From Candidatus Acidianus copahuensis (GTDB lineage Archaea; Thermoproteota; Thermoprotei_A; Sulfolobales; Sulfolobaceae): a stretch of 64,000 bases of DNA. The stretch covers positions 176,501-240,500 of the forward strand of contig NZ_JFZT01000039.1 of assembly GCF_000632495.1 (NCBI RefSeq). The letters run 5' to 3'. The notes beneath the pieces are model-generated. The model saw only the letters and a program-made list of their open reading frames with translations, searched no databases and was not told the origin of the DNA. The translations under genes were made by a program, and so were the position numbers. This document shows positions 53,835 through 64,000 of this stretch, piece after piece (position 1 is the stretch's first letter; each line of letters opens with the position of its first letter).

Positions 53835-54837
53835 CTTGCTTTAATCCCTCTTTCCCATCCATAAAAAATCTGGAGGTCAATAGCTCATTTTTTATCTTTA
53901 TAGCTATAGGTTTTTCCTTCTTTATCTTTTGTAACTGTAAGAGAATTACTTGAGCTATTTTTGGTGATTTGAGATTACCTTCAACAATGTAAAACTTCTT
54001 ATCTTCAGTTAAATCAAATGAAAATCCTTTGCTCAATTCATTTCTAAATTTTTCAATTAATATACTAAATATTGAAGGAGATAAGGCAGATTGTAAAATT
54101 ATTTTAGAACCAACCACATCCATGAAATATGTTGTTACTATACCTAGTTCTATCAAGTCATAGTTTAAGTAAAAGACCCTGTCTGAGATTATATCATCTC
54201 TATTGACCTTCGAGTTAAACTTCATAATCAACGTTATTATCTTGAAAAGTAAGGTATTCAGCTGAGTTTCATTAAGTTCCTCTAATTTGGTTAGTTCATC
54301 TACACCTAGTTCTTTTACTGCTCTTATTGCGTTATCTCTATTTCCTGTAATTTCCGGAATGAAGAGATCAATTGACTCCATAAGGGAGAGAAATAGAGGT
54401 AGCTCCTTGTAAGAAGGTATTCTAAAGTTCTTCTCTATTGTTATTCCAAGGTTCTCAGCTTTTTTTAACATTGAAATTTCCCATTCAGTAAGTCTTCTCC
54501 TCTCTAGGAACACGCTACTTCCTATTCCAGCTAAGATTGGAAGGATATCTTCTGCTGTAAATGGCAAAACTGAGGTAAGAGCTGACTGACCTATAAATAC
54601 TTCGGAATTGTTATACTTTATAGTTCTTCCTTGAGGAGTGATTGCAACTGTAACTTCACAATCAGTTGAAGAGAAAGATACTCCAGCTTGGGACTCCATG
54701 TACTTCAAAATTAGAGCTGAAAACATCATTGCGTCTGGGTCATAAGGAGTAGAAATGCAAATTTCCTTGTTTCTATTGATGCTTTCTATGAGCTTTTTAG
54801 CCTCTTCAGGAGAAGGGTCCTTGATGTAACTCTCCAT
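53824..54837 (-). CDS. RecJ-like DHH-family protein, probable Cdc45 homologue
   Basis: A protein of 337 residues. ICISTPYDPDAMMFSALILKY corresponds in shape to the DHH motif strand but retains only part of the metal-binding acids, so nuclease activity is doubtful. Sulfolobales carry such an inactive RecJ-DBH protein that binds GINS and stands in for Cdc45 in the replicative helicase, encoded next to this same operon as I recall. The alternative is an uncharacterised phosphoesterase. Confidence 0.65.
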   Translation of the reverse strand: MESYIKDPSPEEAKKLIESINRNKEICISTPYDPDAMMFSALILKYMESQAGVSFSSTDCEVTVAITPQGRTIKYNNSEVFIGQSALTSVLPFTAEDILPILAGIGSSVFLERRRLTEWEISMLKKAENLGITIEKNFRIPSYKELPLFLSLMESIDLFIPEITGNRDNAIRAVKELGVDELTKLEELNETQLNTLLFKIITLIMKFNSKVNRDDIISDRVFYLNYDLIELGIVTTYFMDVVGSKIILQSALSPSIFSILIEKFRNELSKGFSFDLTEDKKFYIVEGNLKSPKIAQVILLQLQKIKKEKPIAIKIKNELLTSRFFMDGKEGLKQVEV

Positions 54838-55750
54838 CTCTTTTTATTTTATCAAGTTCCTTTTTAAGCTCATTAAGATCTATTTCTCTTATAAGGGAAA
54901 ATCCAAGACTATAGGCAAAGAGTTGCAGTGTAACAATGTCAAATACTAGAGAAGGAGGAAGAAAGATTGCGAGAGCTAACTCAGATACGCCTGAGGCACC
55001 TGGTATAGGAATAAGAGTTGAAACGAAATAGCTCATTGCCACAAGTAAATCTAGGTAAACGTTAGGCAAAAGAGGGAAAAGTCCTAGAGAGAAAATAACA
55101 TAACCTAAGATTGTAATCCCTAAATACGCGAGTGCCCTAGAAATACTTAGGGCAACTTTTATACTTTTCTTGGTCTTTTCTAGGATATAGTAATATTTAT
55201 CCATTCTAAGTAGCTTAAGTAGATTAACCTCTATTTTTACAGTTTTACCGGCGGTAGAGTAGAGGTAAGCTATTCCAGTACTCCAGCCAACTATATTTCC
55301 TAAAGCTACAAGAATATAAATAACGTCTATTATGTAAAACCTAATTGGGAGTAGTGTAATAAAAAGGATACAGCCAGCTATAACGTCAAACGATGCTTCT
55401 GTAACTGACAAACTAAATCCTTCTACTAAGGCTTTTCCGTTACGATTGTAGACAATACTCCTTGTTAGCTCTTGCCCTGCCCATCCTGGAACAATTAGCC
55501 CCACTGCATATCCTAAAAATCTTGCCTTAAACGCTGTTTTAAGATCAGTATCTACTATTTTCTTATCTCTAAAAGACACTATTATGATTTGGGCGAAGTA
55601 TCCACCTAAAAATGATAATATAGCTGAAGGATTAATCTTTTCCAGAGCCAAAACTATATTTAAGTTGAATATTTCAGAATATACTAGAAGGACAATTATA
55701 GGTAAAAATATCAACAGCCATTTCTTTTCTCTCATCTTTGACAAATCCAT
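54806..55750 (-). CDS. UPF0104 / lysylphosphatidylglycerol-synthase-type membrane protein
   Basis: A protein of 314 residues with about seven to eight transmembrane segments and the family signature LIPIPGASGVSELALA. Related proteins include flippase domains of lipid-modifying enzymes. The substrate in archaea is unknown. Start and the upstream thiF stop are adjacent, and its end overlaps the RecJ-like gene by 32 bp, so it belongs to the same operon. Confidence 0.8.
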   Translation of the reverse strand: MDLSKMREKKWLLIFLPIIVLLVYSEIFNLNIVLALEKINPSAILSFLGGYFAQIIIVSFRDKKIVDTDLKTAFKARFLGYAVGLIVPGWAGQELTRSIVYNRNGKALVEGFSLSVTEASFDVIAGCILFITLLPIRFYIIDVIYILVALGNIVGWSTGIAYLYSTAGKTVKIEVNLLKLLRMDKYYYILEKTKKSIKVALSISRALAYLGITILGYVIFSLGLFPLLPNVYLDLLVAMSYFVSTLIPIPGASGVSELALAIFLPPSLVFDIVTLQLFAYSLGFSLIREIDLNELKKELDKIKRDGELHQGPFS

Positions 55751-56617
55751 TCATACTCTTTTTTTAAAACACTTACTTCCATAGCATATTGTTAACCCAT
55801 CCTGGGTCTTAGAAATCTTTATTTCTGATGAACTATCTTCTGACAGAGTCTCGTTACTTATTCTTGAAATGCCACAGCTCTGAGAAATATTTTCTTTAAT
55901 GTAAATATATTCATGTAAAGCACATGCCTCACAGTTCGGATTCATATTTATTTTGACTTTTTCCATATTCATTGTTCTAAAGTCGAAGAGTATCATCTCG
56001 TCTTGGACTTCTCGTCTTAAGTAATTTAAATAAAGTTGAACCTGAAGTGAAGCCATAACAGTAGGAACGATGGAAGTAGTTCCAATTATCTCACATGAAT
56101 TACTTCCTTCTCCTGGAGTCATAAAACATGATAAGCAAGAGGTTTTGCCTGGAACTATAAGCTTAACAGTTCCATATTCCCCAGAAATCCCTGCGTATAT
56201 TAACGGAACTTTATTAGCTACACAGGCATCGTTTAGGATCAATCTATAATTTACACTATCTAGCGCATCAAACACAATATCTTTTCCTTTAACAATATCT
56301 AAGGCATTTGTTTGATCAACTATATCGAGGACAGCGTTGATTTTTACTTCAGAATTTATTTCCTCAATCTTTTCTTTGCATACTATAGCTTTAGGTCTCA
56401 TCAAGTCTTTCTCCGTAAATAGATGAGTCCTGTGTAAATTAGACATTTCAACGATATCCGCATCAATAATAGTAATCTCTCCAACTCCTAATCTTCCTAA
56501 TAGCTCAGCTAAAGAGCTACCTAAAGCTCCACATCCAACTACAGCTACTTTACTTTCCATTATTCTTTCTTGTACATCTATTCCGAGGGCGAGTAATTGC
56601 CTAGAATACCTCTCCAT
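55751..56617 (-). CDS. E1-like sulfur-carrier activating enzyme (ThiF/MoeB/UbaA)
   Basis: A protein of 288 residues. GCGALGSSLAELLGRLG binds ATP, DADIVEMSNLHRTHLF follows, and zinc cysteines occur in SCLSCF and NCEACAL. A cysteine in NSCEIIGTTSIVP may be the thioester site. It should adenylate the C-terminus of ubiquitin-like carriers used in tRNA thiolation, cofactor synthesis or protein modification. It is the first gene of the minus-strand operon ending with tfs. Confidence 0.85.
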   Translation of the reverse strand: MERYSRQLLALGIDVQERIMESKVAVVGCGALGSSLAELLGRLGVGEITIIDADIVEMSNLHRTHLFTEKDLMRPKAIVCKEKIEEINSEVKINAVLDIVDQTNALDIVKGKDIVFDALDSVNYRLILNDACVANKVPLIYAGISGEYGTVKLIVPGKTSCLSCFMTPGEGSNSCEIIGTTSIVPTVMASLQVQLYLNYLRREVQDEMILFDFRTMNMEKVKINMNPNCEACALHEYIYIKENISQSCGISRISNETLSEDSSSEIKISKTQDGLTICYGSKCFKKRV

Positions 56618-56668
56618 TCAAGTAACATAAAAGCTTAAAAAATAAGAAATTAGCTATTTTTGGGGGTT

Positions 56669-57498
<830 letters not shown>

Positions 57499-58401
57499 AG
57501 CTTTTGGTAAGACTCTTACCAAGCTAGGAGAAGACGACAAAAATATCATAGTGATTACAGCTGATGTTGGAGATTCTAGTAGAGCATCCTACTTTAAGGA
57601 GAAACATCCCGATAGATACTTCAATGTAGGGATTTCAGAACAAGATATGGTTAACTTTGCCGCCGGACTTGCAACTGTAGGTAAAAAACCAGTAGTTGTT
57701 GACTTCGCCATGTTTGCTATGAGAGCCTGGGAACAAATAAGAAATACAATAGCTAGAATGAATGTCAACGTAAAGATAATGGTCACACATTCCGGTTACA
57801 GCGATAGTGGAGATGGTTCTAGCCACCAAGCATTAGAGGATATAGCTCTTATGAGAGTTTTACCTAATATGACTGTAGTAGTTCCAGCTGATGCAGCAGA
57901 GGTAGAGAGAAGTTTGCCAGAGGTACTTAAACTTCAAGGTCCTTTATACTATAGGATAGGCAGAGATTACTCTCCTCCTATTACTTCCTCCATGGACTAT
58001 AACTTTCAGATCGGTAAGGCTACTGTTCTAAGAGAAGGAGATGACATAGCAATTATGGGAGCCGGAGTTCTCCTTTGGGATGCATTGAAGGCTGCAGAAG
58101 AATTAGAAAAGATGGGAATTTCGGCAGCTGTTATCAATGTTAGTACTATCAAGCCAATAGATGAGCAAGCAATAGAATATTATGCAAGAAAAACTGGTAG
58201 AATAGTTACAGTTGAAGAACACAGCATATATGGAGGAATAGGTTCAGCTATATCTGAGGTCGTAGTAAAGAAGTATCCAGTACCAATGAGGTTTTTAGGT
58301 GCAACAGGATATGGTAGATCTGCAAGAAGCCAAAGAGATTTACTAGATTATTTTGGACTAACTCCTAAGTCGATAGAGAGTCTAGTTTTAGAGTTGATCA
58401 G

Positions 58402-59463
58402 ATGAATGAAATAGAGGATTTAAGGAAAAAGATAGATGAAATAGACGAAAGTATAATAAGACTTTTATTTTCTAGATTTCAGATTTCTTCACAAATTGGG
58501 AAAATAAAAAAAGAAAGAGGGCTACCTATTACGAATGAAGAAAGGGAAATAATTGTTAGAGAAAAGTGGTTGCAGAAAGCTAAACAGTTAGGTTTTCCTG
58601 AGCCCTTTATAGACTCTATTCTCAACCTTCTCTTCTCTTATTCTAAGACATTTCAAATATATCCCAAAGAGAAGAGGAGAGTTGTTGTTATAGGTTATGG
58701 TGGGATGGCTAAATCCCTTTCCTCCCTTTTAAGCTTAGCAAAACAAGAGGTAGTAATAACTGGAAGGGATAAGGATAAGGCAGAGAGACTAGTTAACGAA
58801 TTTAATCTTGTCTATATGGATCCGCAAAATGCTATAAATTGGGGAGACTTCATTATTTTTACTTTGCCTCCAAACGCAATCTTTTCGGATTTTTCCAATA
58901 AATTGATGTCTTATGCAAAAGGAAAAATAATAAGCGATATATCATCAACAAAAAGTGGCACTTTTGGTAGGATTGAAGAACAATCAATAAAATATGGCTT
59001 TTCCTACGTATCTTTGCATCCCCTTTTTGGTCCTTATCTTTTTCCTGTAGGCGAAAAGGTTGTGATTATTCCTTCAAGAACTTCATCTAATGAATGCATT
59101 TCAAAAGTAGAAAGTTTTGTTGAAGATCTTGGATTAGTTCCAGTGAGATCTACGGTAGACGAGCATGACAAAGCTATGGCAGTAGCTCAAGTTTTACCCC
59201 ATTTCTACCTTTTGGCATTAAGCTTAGGAATAGAGAAACTATCTAAAGAGCTTGGAATAGACTATGAGAAATTCAAGACTACTAATTTCAAGGAAGTACT
59301 ACGGCTAATAGAAAGATTAAACAGTATAAAGGGCGTGGTTCTTGAGATACAGAAAACAAATCCATATTCACAGATGGCGAGAGATACTGGATTGGTAGAA
59401 TTAAATAACCTTTTCTCTGAATTAAAGGGAGATAAAAATGATTCTATTCGTGGTAAAGGGTAA
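58402..59463 (+). CDS. tyrA: chorismate mutase / prephenate dehydrogenase fusion
   Basis: A protein of 353 residues. Residues 1-85 form an AroQ chorismate mutase (LRKKIDEIDESIIRLLFSRF, IGKIKKERGLPI). From about 92 a Rossmann domain (VVVIGYGGMAKSLSSLL) and SLHPLFGP with its catalytic His form the dehydrogenase. It leads from chorismate toward tyrosine. Its end overlaps aroF by 26 bp. Confidence 0.9.
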   Translation: MNEIEDLRKKIDEIDESIIRLLFSRFQISSQIGKIKKERGLPITNEEREIIVREKWLQKAKQLGFPEPFIDSILNLLFSYSKTFQIYPKEKRRVVVIGYGGMAKSLSSLLSLAKQEVVITGRDKDKAERLVNEFNLVYMDPQNAINWGDFIIFTLPPNAIFSDFSNKLMSYAKGKIISDISSTKSGTFGRIEEQSIKYGFSYVSLHPLFGPYLFPVGEKVVIIPSRTSSNECISKVESFVEDLGLVPVRSTVDEHDKAMAVAQVLPHFYLLALSLGIEKLSKELGIDYEKFKTTNFKEVLRLIERLNSIKGVVLEIQKTNPYSQMARDTGLVELNNLFSELKGDKNDSIRGKG

Positions 59464-60427
59464 CGACTCTCTTCTTCTAGAAAAGTTAAATAGCTCCTCA
59501 GCATCATATAAAAAGCTAAATCTCTACGGTAAAGAAGTAATCCTAGCATGGCCAGACACTGAAACAGAAACAATAGACGATCCAGCAATAGAAATCAAGG
59601 TAAAAGTAAAGGAACCATATCCATTAGTTAGTAACAAGTGGAAGAAAGAACCCACACGAGTTAGAGTTGGAGATGTCGAAATAGGTGGAGATAAGATTGT
59701 TGTGGCAGCTGGACCATGTGCGATCGAAAATGAGGAACAAGTTATAACAGATGCTAAAGCTATAAAAAGTTCTGGAGCCTCCATTCTTAGAGGAGGAGCG
59801 TATAAGCCCAGAACTAATCCGTATTCCTTCCAAGGATTAGGAGAGAAAGGAGTTAAGCTTTTGAGAAAAGCCGGAGACGAAGTTGGTCTTCCTATAGTTA
59901 CTGAGATAATGGATACTAAAGATATAGAACTATTCAGAAATTATGTTGACATGATACAGATAGGAGCCAGAAACGCTCAGAACTTTAGTTTGCTTAAAGA
60001 AGTAGGAAAGCTTGGAAAGCCGGTCCTTCTTAAAAGAGGACTAGCAAATACTGTAGATGAATGGTTGCAAAGTGCAGAATATCTTCTCTCTGAAGGAGAT
60101 GGAAATGTAGTGCTTTGTGAAAGAGGAATAAGAACTTTTGAGAAAGCAACAAGGTTTACCCTTGACGTAGGTGGGATGATCGCAGCTAAGCTCATGACGC
60201 ATTTACCAATGTGTGCGGATCCGAGTCATCCTGCAGGTAAAAGAGAGTTAGTTCATTCTCTTGCATTAGCTTCAGTTGCAGCTGGAGCCGATATGCTACT
60301 CATTGAGGTTCATCCAAATCCTGAAAAAGCATTAAGTGATTCTGAACAGCAATTAACCCCAGAGTCATTTGCACTACTTATGGAGAGAATAAAAGCCTTA
60401 GCGTCTGCTATAGGTAGGTCAGTATGA
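59438..60427 (+). CDS. aroF: 3-deoxy-7-phosphoheptulonate synthase (DAHP synthase, type I-beta)
   Basis: A protein of 329 residues. The N-terminal 70 residues are a small ACT-like/FDR regulatory domain; the barrel has AAGPCAIENEEQV, LRGGAYKPRTNPYSFQGLG, KPVLLKRG and CADPSHPAGKRE. It condenses PEP and erythrose 4-phosphate, the first committed shikimate step; feedback control through the N-domain is likely. It overlaps aroB by 4 bp. Confidence 0.95.
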   Translation: MILFVVKGNDSLLLEKLNSSSASYKKLNLYGKEVILAWPDTETETIDDPAIEIKVKVKEPYPLVSNKWKKEPTRVRVGDVEIGGDKIVVAAGPCAIENEEQVITDAKAIKSSGASILRGGAYKPRTNPYSFQGLGEKGVKLLRKAGDEVGLPIVTEIMDTKDIELFRNYVDMIQIGARNAQNFSLLKEVGKLGKPVLLKRGLANTVDEWLQSAEYLLSEGDGNVVLCERGIRTFEKATRFTLDVGGMIAAKLMTHLPMCADPSHPAGKRELVHSLALASVAAGADMLLIEVHPNPEKALSDSEQQLTPESFALLMERIKALASAIGRSV

Positions 60428-61464
60428 GAAATTTATCGGAGAATATATGTTGCTCTTCAGTAAATGTAATAATCGGAGAAAGAATAGAGGATTTCTTATC
60501 ATCTATTCATGGGAAAAAGATAGCTGTAATATACTCAAAAAATCTTAGATTAAATCCTAAGGCCGATTTAGTATTGCCGGTTGAAGATGGAGAAGAGACA
60601 AAGGATATAAACAATGTTTTAGTATTAGTAAAAAAATTATTTGAAGCCGGATTTGATAGAGGAGATTACGTTATTGCAGTAGGAGGAGGAACCGTATTAG
60701 ATATGGTAGGCTTTGCCTCGTCAATCTACATGAGAGGACTAAACCTAGTTAATGTTCCTACGACGTTATTAGGAATGGTAGATGCAGGCATTGGGGGTAA
60801 AAACGGTGTTAATTTTTCGGGAATAAAAAACGTATTAGGTACTTTTTATCAGCCGTCAACTATACTAGCCGATTTAGGCTTTCTTGAGACCTTACCTAAG
60901 GAAGAGATTAGAAAGGGATTAGCTGAAGTGATAAAGTACGGGATAGTCCTAGATAAGGAACTTTACGACTATCTTTCTATTCATGAGAACGAAATCTTAT
61001 CTAAGGAACCAGTTGCAATGGAGGAGATTATATATAAGTCTATAAAGGACAAGTTAACCATTGTAAAGCAGGATGAAAGGGAGACAAAGGGAATTAGGAT
61101 AGTTCTAAACTTCGGGCATACAGTAGGTCATGCGATAGAAGCCGGTTCTGGTTTTAAGATTCCCCACGGTCATGCAATATCTGTAGGTATGGTGTGTGAG
61201 TCCAAGATCGCTGAAGAAATGGGATACTCAGAAGAAGGAGTAGTAGAAGATACAATCTGGTTGCTTCAACTCTATGGACTTCCATTATCTGTGGATAGAC
61301 TTGGATTTCCAGTTTCTAAGGAAATTGCCATTTCTTCAATTCAACATGATAAAAAGATTAGAGGAAGCAAAGTTATGATGCCTTTTCCTACTAGAATAGG
61401 AGAGTGGAAAGCTGTCGATGTACCTCTAGACACTCTAATGGGGTTTGTATCTCAATGTTTATAG
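60424..61464 (+). CDS. aroB: 3-dehydroquinate synthase
   Basis: A protein of 346 residues. AVGGGTVLDMVGFASSIYMRG binds NAD, VPTTLLGMVDAGIGGKNGVN and RKGLAEVIKYG are AroB signatures, and FGHTVGHAIE and PHGHAISVGM bring zinc ligands. It cyclises DAHP. The end overlaps aroE by 7 bp. Confidence 0.96.
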   Translation: MRNLSENICCSSVNVIIGERIEDFLSSIHGKKIAVIYSKNLRLNPKADLVLPVEDGEETKDINNVLVLVKKLFEAGFDRGDYVIAVGGGTVLDMVGFASSIYMRGLNLVNVPTTLLGMVDAGIGGKNGVNFSGIKNVLGTFYQPSTILADLGFLETLPKEEIRKGLAEVIKYGIVLDKELYDYLSIHENEILSKEPVAMEEIIYKSIKDKLTIVKQDERETKGIRIVLNFGHTVGHAIEAGSGFKIPHGHAISVGMVCESKIAEEMGYSEEGVVEDTIWLLQLYGLPLSVDRLGFPVSKEIAISSIQHDKKIRGSKVMMPFPTRIGEWKAVDVPLDTLMGFVSQCL

Positions 61465-62246
61465 ATTACAAAACAAAACTCTTTGCAATAGTTGGAAAAA
61501 ACATTAGTTATACTCTTTCTCCAGCAATACACAATTTTGCCTTCGAGAAAATGGGAATAAACGGAGTATACTTAGCGTTTGATATAAAAGACCAAGATAA
61601 ATTCGACAAAGGGATAGAAGGAATCCTAGAGGTTAGTGAGGGAATTAACATCACTATACCTTACAAAGAAAAGATAATTCCGCACTTAAACAGTTTGGAC
61701 AAGAGTTCAGAAGAAATAGGTGCCGTGAATACTGTATATAAGGAAAGAGGGTATAATACTGACTATATTGCGGTAAGGAAGCTAATTTTAGAGTTATCTA
61801 GAGGTAAAGTAGATGCGTTAGTTCTTGGTGCAGGAGGTGCAGCTAAGGCAGCATCTTATGCTATAGGTAGTCTTGGAGGGAAAATATATATCATAAATAG
61901 GACGGTAGATAAAGCTAGGAATTTAGTTAGCTCATTAACGAGGTTGGGATACGATGCAACCGTAGTTAAGGGTTGTGACTTAAAATTTGATCTTGTGGTC
62001 AATGCGACTCCAGATCCTTCTTCATTTCCTAGCGAGTGTATAAAAGGAGAAATTGCATTGGACTTCGTGTATCACCCTGTTATTACTCCATTTTTGAAAA
62101 TGGCTATGGAAAGAGGCCTGAAGACCATCGACGGACTAAGAATTTTAGTATCTCAGGCTATTGAAGCAGAAAAGATTTGGTTTGGAAAGTCAATAAACGA
62201 AGAGGAAGTGGTGAATTACTTATATGCCAGGAAACTCGTTCGGTAA
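61458..62246 (+). CDS. aroE: shikimate dehydrogenase
   Basis: A protein of 262 residues from ATG 61458; an ATG 18 codons upstream is open but lies inside aroB and precedes the conserved N-terminus. SYTLSPAIHNFAFEKMG binds shikimate, NITIPYKEKI and GAVNTVY follow, and VLGAGGAAKAASYAIG binds NADPH. It reduces 3-dehydroshikimate. It overlaps aroC by 23 bp. Confidence 0.94.
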   Translation, partial: FIDYKTKLFAIVGKNISYTLSPAIHNFAFEKMGINGVYLAFDIKDQDKFDKGIEGILEVSEGINITIPYKEKIIPHLNSLDKSSEEIGAVNTVYKERGYNTDYIAVRKLILELSRGKVDALVLGAGGAAKAASYAIGSLGGKIYIINRTVDKARNLVSSLTRLGYDATVVKGCDLKFDLVVNATPDPSSFPSECIKGEIALDFVYHPVITPFLKMAMERGLKTIDGLRILVSQAIEAEKIWFGKSINEEEVVNYLYARKLVR

Positions 62247-63396
62247 CTTATTTAGGGTAACCACATTTGGGGAAAGTCATGGTCCTGCAGTAGGGGTAAT
62301 AATTGACGGAGTCCCTGCAGGGTTGCCACTTACAACGGATGATATAAAGTTTGAACTATCGTTTAGAAGGCCTGGAAGATCTTTAGTTTCAGGTAGGAGA
62401 GAAAAAGATGAACCAGAGATCTTAAGTGGAGTGTTTGAGGGTAAGACAACAGGATCTCCAATTGCAGTAGTAGTGAGAAATTCTGATGTAATATCTTCTT
62501 TATATGAAGAAATTAAGTACAAGCCAAGGCCTGGACATGCTGACCTTCCATTTATTATGCGTTTTGGTTATGAGAACTGGGATTATAGAGGGGGTGGGAG
62601 ATCAAGTGCAAGAGAGACTGTAGGAAGAGTAGCAGCTGCAGCTATAGCTAAGAAGCTACTAATGATTTCCGACACACTAGTCGGTGGGCATCTTATAGCT
62701 CTTGGCCCAATTAAACTAGAAGAAAAAGTAGATTTTAACTCAATACTTTGCTCTAAATATAGTTTGGTAAGAGCTAGTACACCTAACTTGGAAGAGAAAT
62801 TCAAAGAACTTATAAAACAGGCAACAATTGAAGGAGATAGCTATGGAGGTATTGCGGAAGTAGTTGTCAATAATCCTCCTATCGGAATTGGTGAGCCAGT
62901 CTTTGATAAAATTAAGGCAGATTTAGCTAAAGCTATACTTTCTATACCAGCAGTTGTTGGTTTTGAATATGGGTTAGGTTTTAAGGCTGCCGAAATGAAG
63001 GGAAGCGAGACTAATGATGAAATAGTGAATAAGGAAGGTAGGTTAGGATGGAAGGAAAACAAATCTGGAGGAATTCTAGGAGGAATAACGAATGGTGAGC
63101 CAATAGTCTTTAGATGCGCGTTTAAGCCAACTAGCTCTATAAGGAAACTGCAGAAAACTGTTGATTTAAGGACTGGGGAAGAAACTACTATTTCTGTTAT
63201 AGGAAGACATGATCCTGCTGTCGCTATAAGGGGAGTGTCTGTAGCTGAAGCAATGGCTGCCTTAGTATTAGTCGATCATTCAATGAGGTCAGGTATTATT
63301 CCGTTAGTAAAGTTAAGCAGAGAACAAGCTACCGGCATTCAAGAACGTTGGGAGAGGTATGTTAAAGTATGCGGGCATACGGCGGAATCTCGGTAG
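62224..63396 (+). CDS. aroC: chorismate synthase
   Basis: A protein of 390 residues. TTFGESHGPAVGVIIDGVPAG, RRPGRSLVSGRREKDE, GGGRSSARETVGRVAAAAI and GRHDPAVAIRGVSVAEAM are the family signatures. It uses reduced FMN to make chorismate from EPSP. Its end overlaps the next gene by 28 bp. Confidence 0.96.
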   Translation: MPGNSFGNLFRVTTFGESHGPAVGVIIDGVPAGLPLTTDDIKFELSFRRPGRSLVSGRREKDEPEILSGVFEGKTTGSPIAVVVRNSDVISSLYEEIKYKPRPGHADLPFIMRFGYENWDYRGGGRSSARETVGRVAAAAIAKKLLMISDTLVGGHLIALGPIKLEEKVDFNSILCSKYSLVRASTPNLEEKFKELIKQATIEGDSYGGIAEVVVNNPPIGIGEPVFDKIKADLAKAILSIPAVVGFEYGLGFKAAEMKGSETNDEIVNKEGRLGWKENKSGGILGGITNGEPIVFRCAFKPTSSIRKLQKTVDLRTGEETTISVIGRHDPAVAIRGVSVAEAMAALVLVDHSMRSGIIPLVKLSREQATGIQERWERYVKVCGHTAESR

Positions 63397-64000
63397 TTAA
63401 TGCGTTACCCTCATGGTACGGTTCTTCGATGGCAATAGATCTTAAGGTAGATGTGTCTATAGAACCAGGAAAATATAAAGGAGATAGTTCATTAATTAAG
63501 GAAATTGTTAGATTTATTAATGAGAAATATGGTATTAATTTTGACGTAAAGATTAATTCTGAGATACCTCAGAAGAGTGGACTTAAGGGAAGTAGCGCAG
63601 TCTCTGTTGCCTTGCTTGCAGAAGTTAGCAAAAAATATGATATACAGATTGATATTCCAAAGATGTCTGCAATACTCTCAATAAAGGCAGGAGTCTCATT
63701 TACGGGTGCACTAGATGATGCAATATCCTCATACTTTGGCGGTATTTCATATACGTATAATAAGGGATTTGAAGTTATAGGAAAGGCTAATCCACCAAAG
63801 GATATAGCTATTTTAGTCTTGCCTCAAGGGAATAGGCCTAATTTTAATCCGTGGGCATTCAGGAATTATTCAACCCTTTTTAGGGAGTTCTTTAGAATAT
63901 CCTTAAATGATCCATTGAAAGCAATGAGGTTAAATGGAATCGCTGTAGGAGAAATACTAGGATATTCAATGAATATAGTTGATGAGTTGTTGAGAAAAGG
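63369..64000 (+). CDS. aroK: archaeal shikimate kinase (GHMP type), C-terminus beyond the window
   Basis: The frame runs open from ATG 63369 to the edge: RAYGGISVVNALPSWYGSSM at the N-terminus, then SGLKGSSAVSVALLAEVSK (GHMP ATP loop). GHMP-family shikimate kinases are the archaeal replacement for bacterial AroK. The first 28 bp lie inside aroC. At least 210 residues are present and the end is missing. Confidence 0.88.
   Translation, partial: MRAYGGISVVNALPSWYGSSMAIDLKVDVSIEPGKYKGDSSLIKEIVRFINEKYGINFDVKINSEIPQKSGLKGSSAVSVALLAEVSKKYDIQIDIPKMSAILSIKAGVSFTGALDDAISSYFGGISYTYNKGFEVIGKANPPKDIAILVLPQGNRPNFNPWAFRNYSTLFREFFRISLNDPLKAMRLNGIAVGEILGYSMNIVDELLRK

Noticed and set aside
61404..61457. Longer aroE start at 61404
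   Set aside because: It would add 18 residues encoded within aroB ahead of the conserved N-terminus; ATG 61458 is a normal coupled start.

Overview
The window is a stretch of chromosome from a thermoacidophilic crenarchaeon of the order Sulfolobales. The basis is the AT-rich sequence, the archaeal and eukaryote-like information-processing genes (S19e, L39e, L31e, P0/P1 stalk, aIF6, TFS, GINS, PCNA, PriS, KEOPS Pcc1), short-intron tRNAs, leaderless genes placed about 26 bp from a TATA box, and gene neighbourhoods I recognise from Sulfolobus/Acidianus genomes. The species cannot be fixed from the sequence alone.

Layout. 1-5.9 kb: the start of moaA, a zinc-ribbon protein, an atypical kinase, a cysteine-synthase-like enzyme, a TusA/DsrE pair, a DUF711 protein, PhoU and nicotinate phosphoribosyltransferase. 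5.9-12.9 kb: a long translation and secretion cluster (S19e, PDCD5, L39e, L31e, aIF6, LX, prefoldin alpha, FtsY, SecE, Spt5, L11, L1, P0, L12). 12.9-16.3 kb: alaS, a DUF434 gene and tRNA-Arg(CCT). 17-25.3 kb: a pyruvoyl decarboxylase, the mevalonate entry genes (HMG-CoA synthase, a thiolase homologue, a DUF35 protein, HMG-CoA reductase) and glyA, then a UspA-gap-pgk operon on the other strand. 25.5-30.3 kb: an accessory patch with an unrecognised gene, a decayed repeat, an SDR enzyme, two tungstate/molybdate transporter genes without an ATPase gene, and gene-free sequence. 30.3-37.6 kb: tRNA-Pro, a kinase-CCA enzyme-ThpR operon, an UPF0200/UPF0201 pair, a prs-Trm-G10-RNase Z operon and a GPN GTPase. 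37.9-41.5 kb: PCNA, PriS, GINS, L44e, S27e, aIF2-alpha and Nop10, meeting aglB tail to tail. 43.8-50.5 kb: tRNA-Ile, tRNA-Gly, a split glutamate synthase and a relic region with one transposon inserted into an older repeat. 50.5-56.6 kb: tRNA-Arg(TCT) and a ten-gene minus-strand operon from a ThiF-type E1 to TFS. 56.7-64 kb: split transketolase and the shikimate operon, running off the right edge inside shikimate kinase.

The genes are mostly core housekeeping. The unusual points are these. Four conserved genes (ftsY, an UPF0200 kinase, trmG10 and a GINS subunit) have no ATG, GTG or TTG where their conserved N-termini require a start. The thiolase homologue of the mevalonate operon lacks the usual catalytic Cys and His. 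A DsrE-family protein lacks its family cysteine. Two tRNA-Arg genes differ in the mature body at one base, the anticodon wobble position, but carry unrelated 11-nt introns. A three-copy decayed repeat family includes one copy split by an IS6-like relic that still shows target-site duplication and terminal inverted repeats. Several divergent gene pairs appear to share one nearly symmetric TATA box. I saw no CRISPR array, no defence system and no intact transposase.
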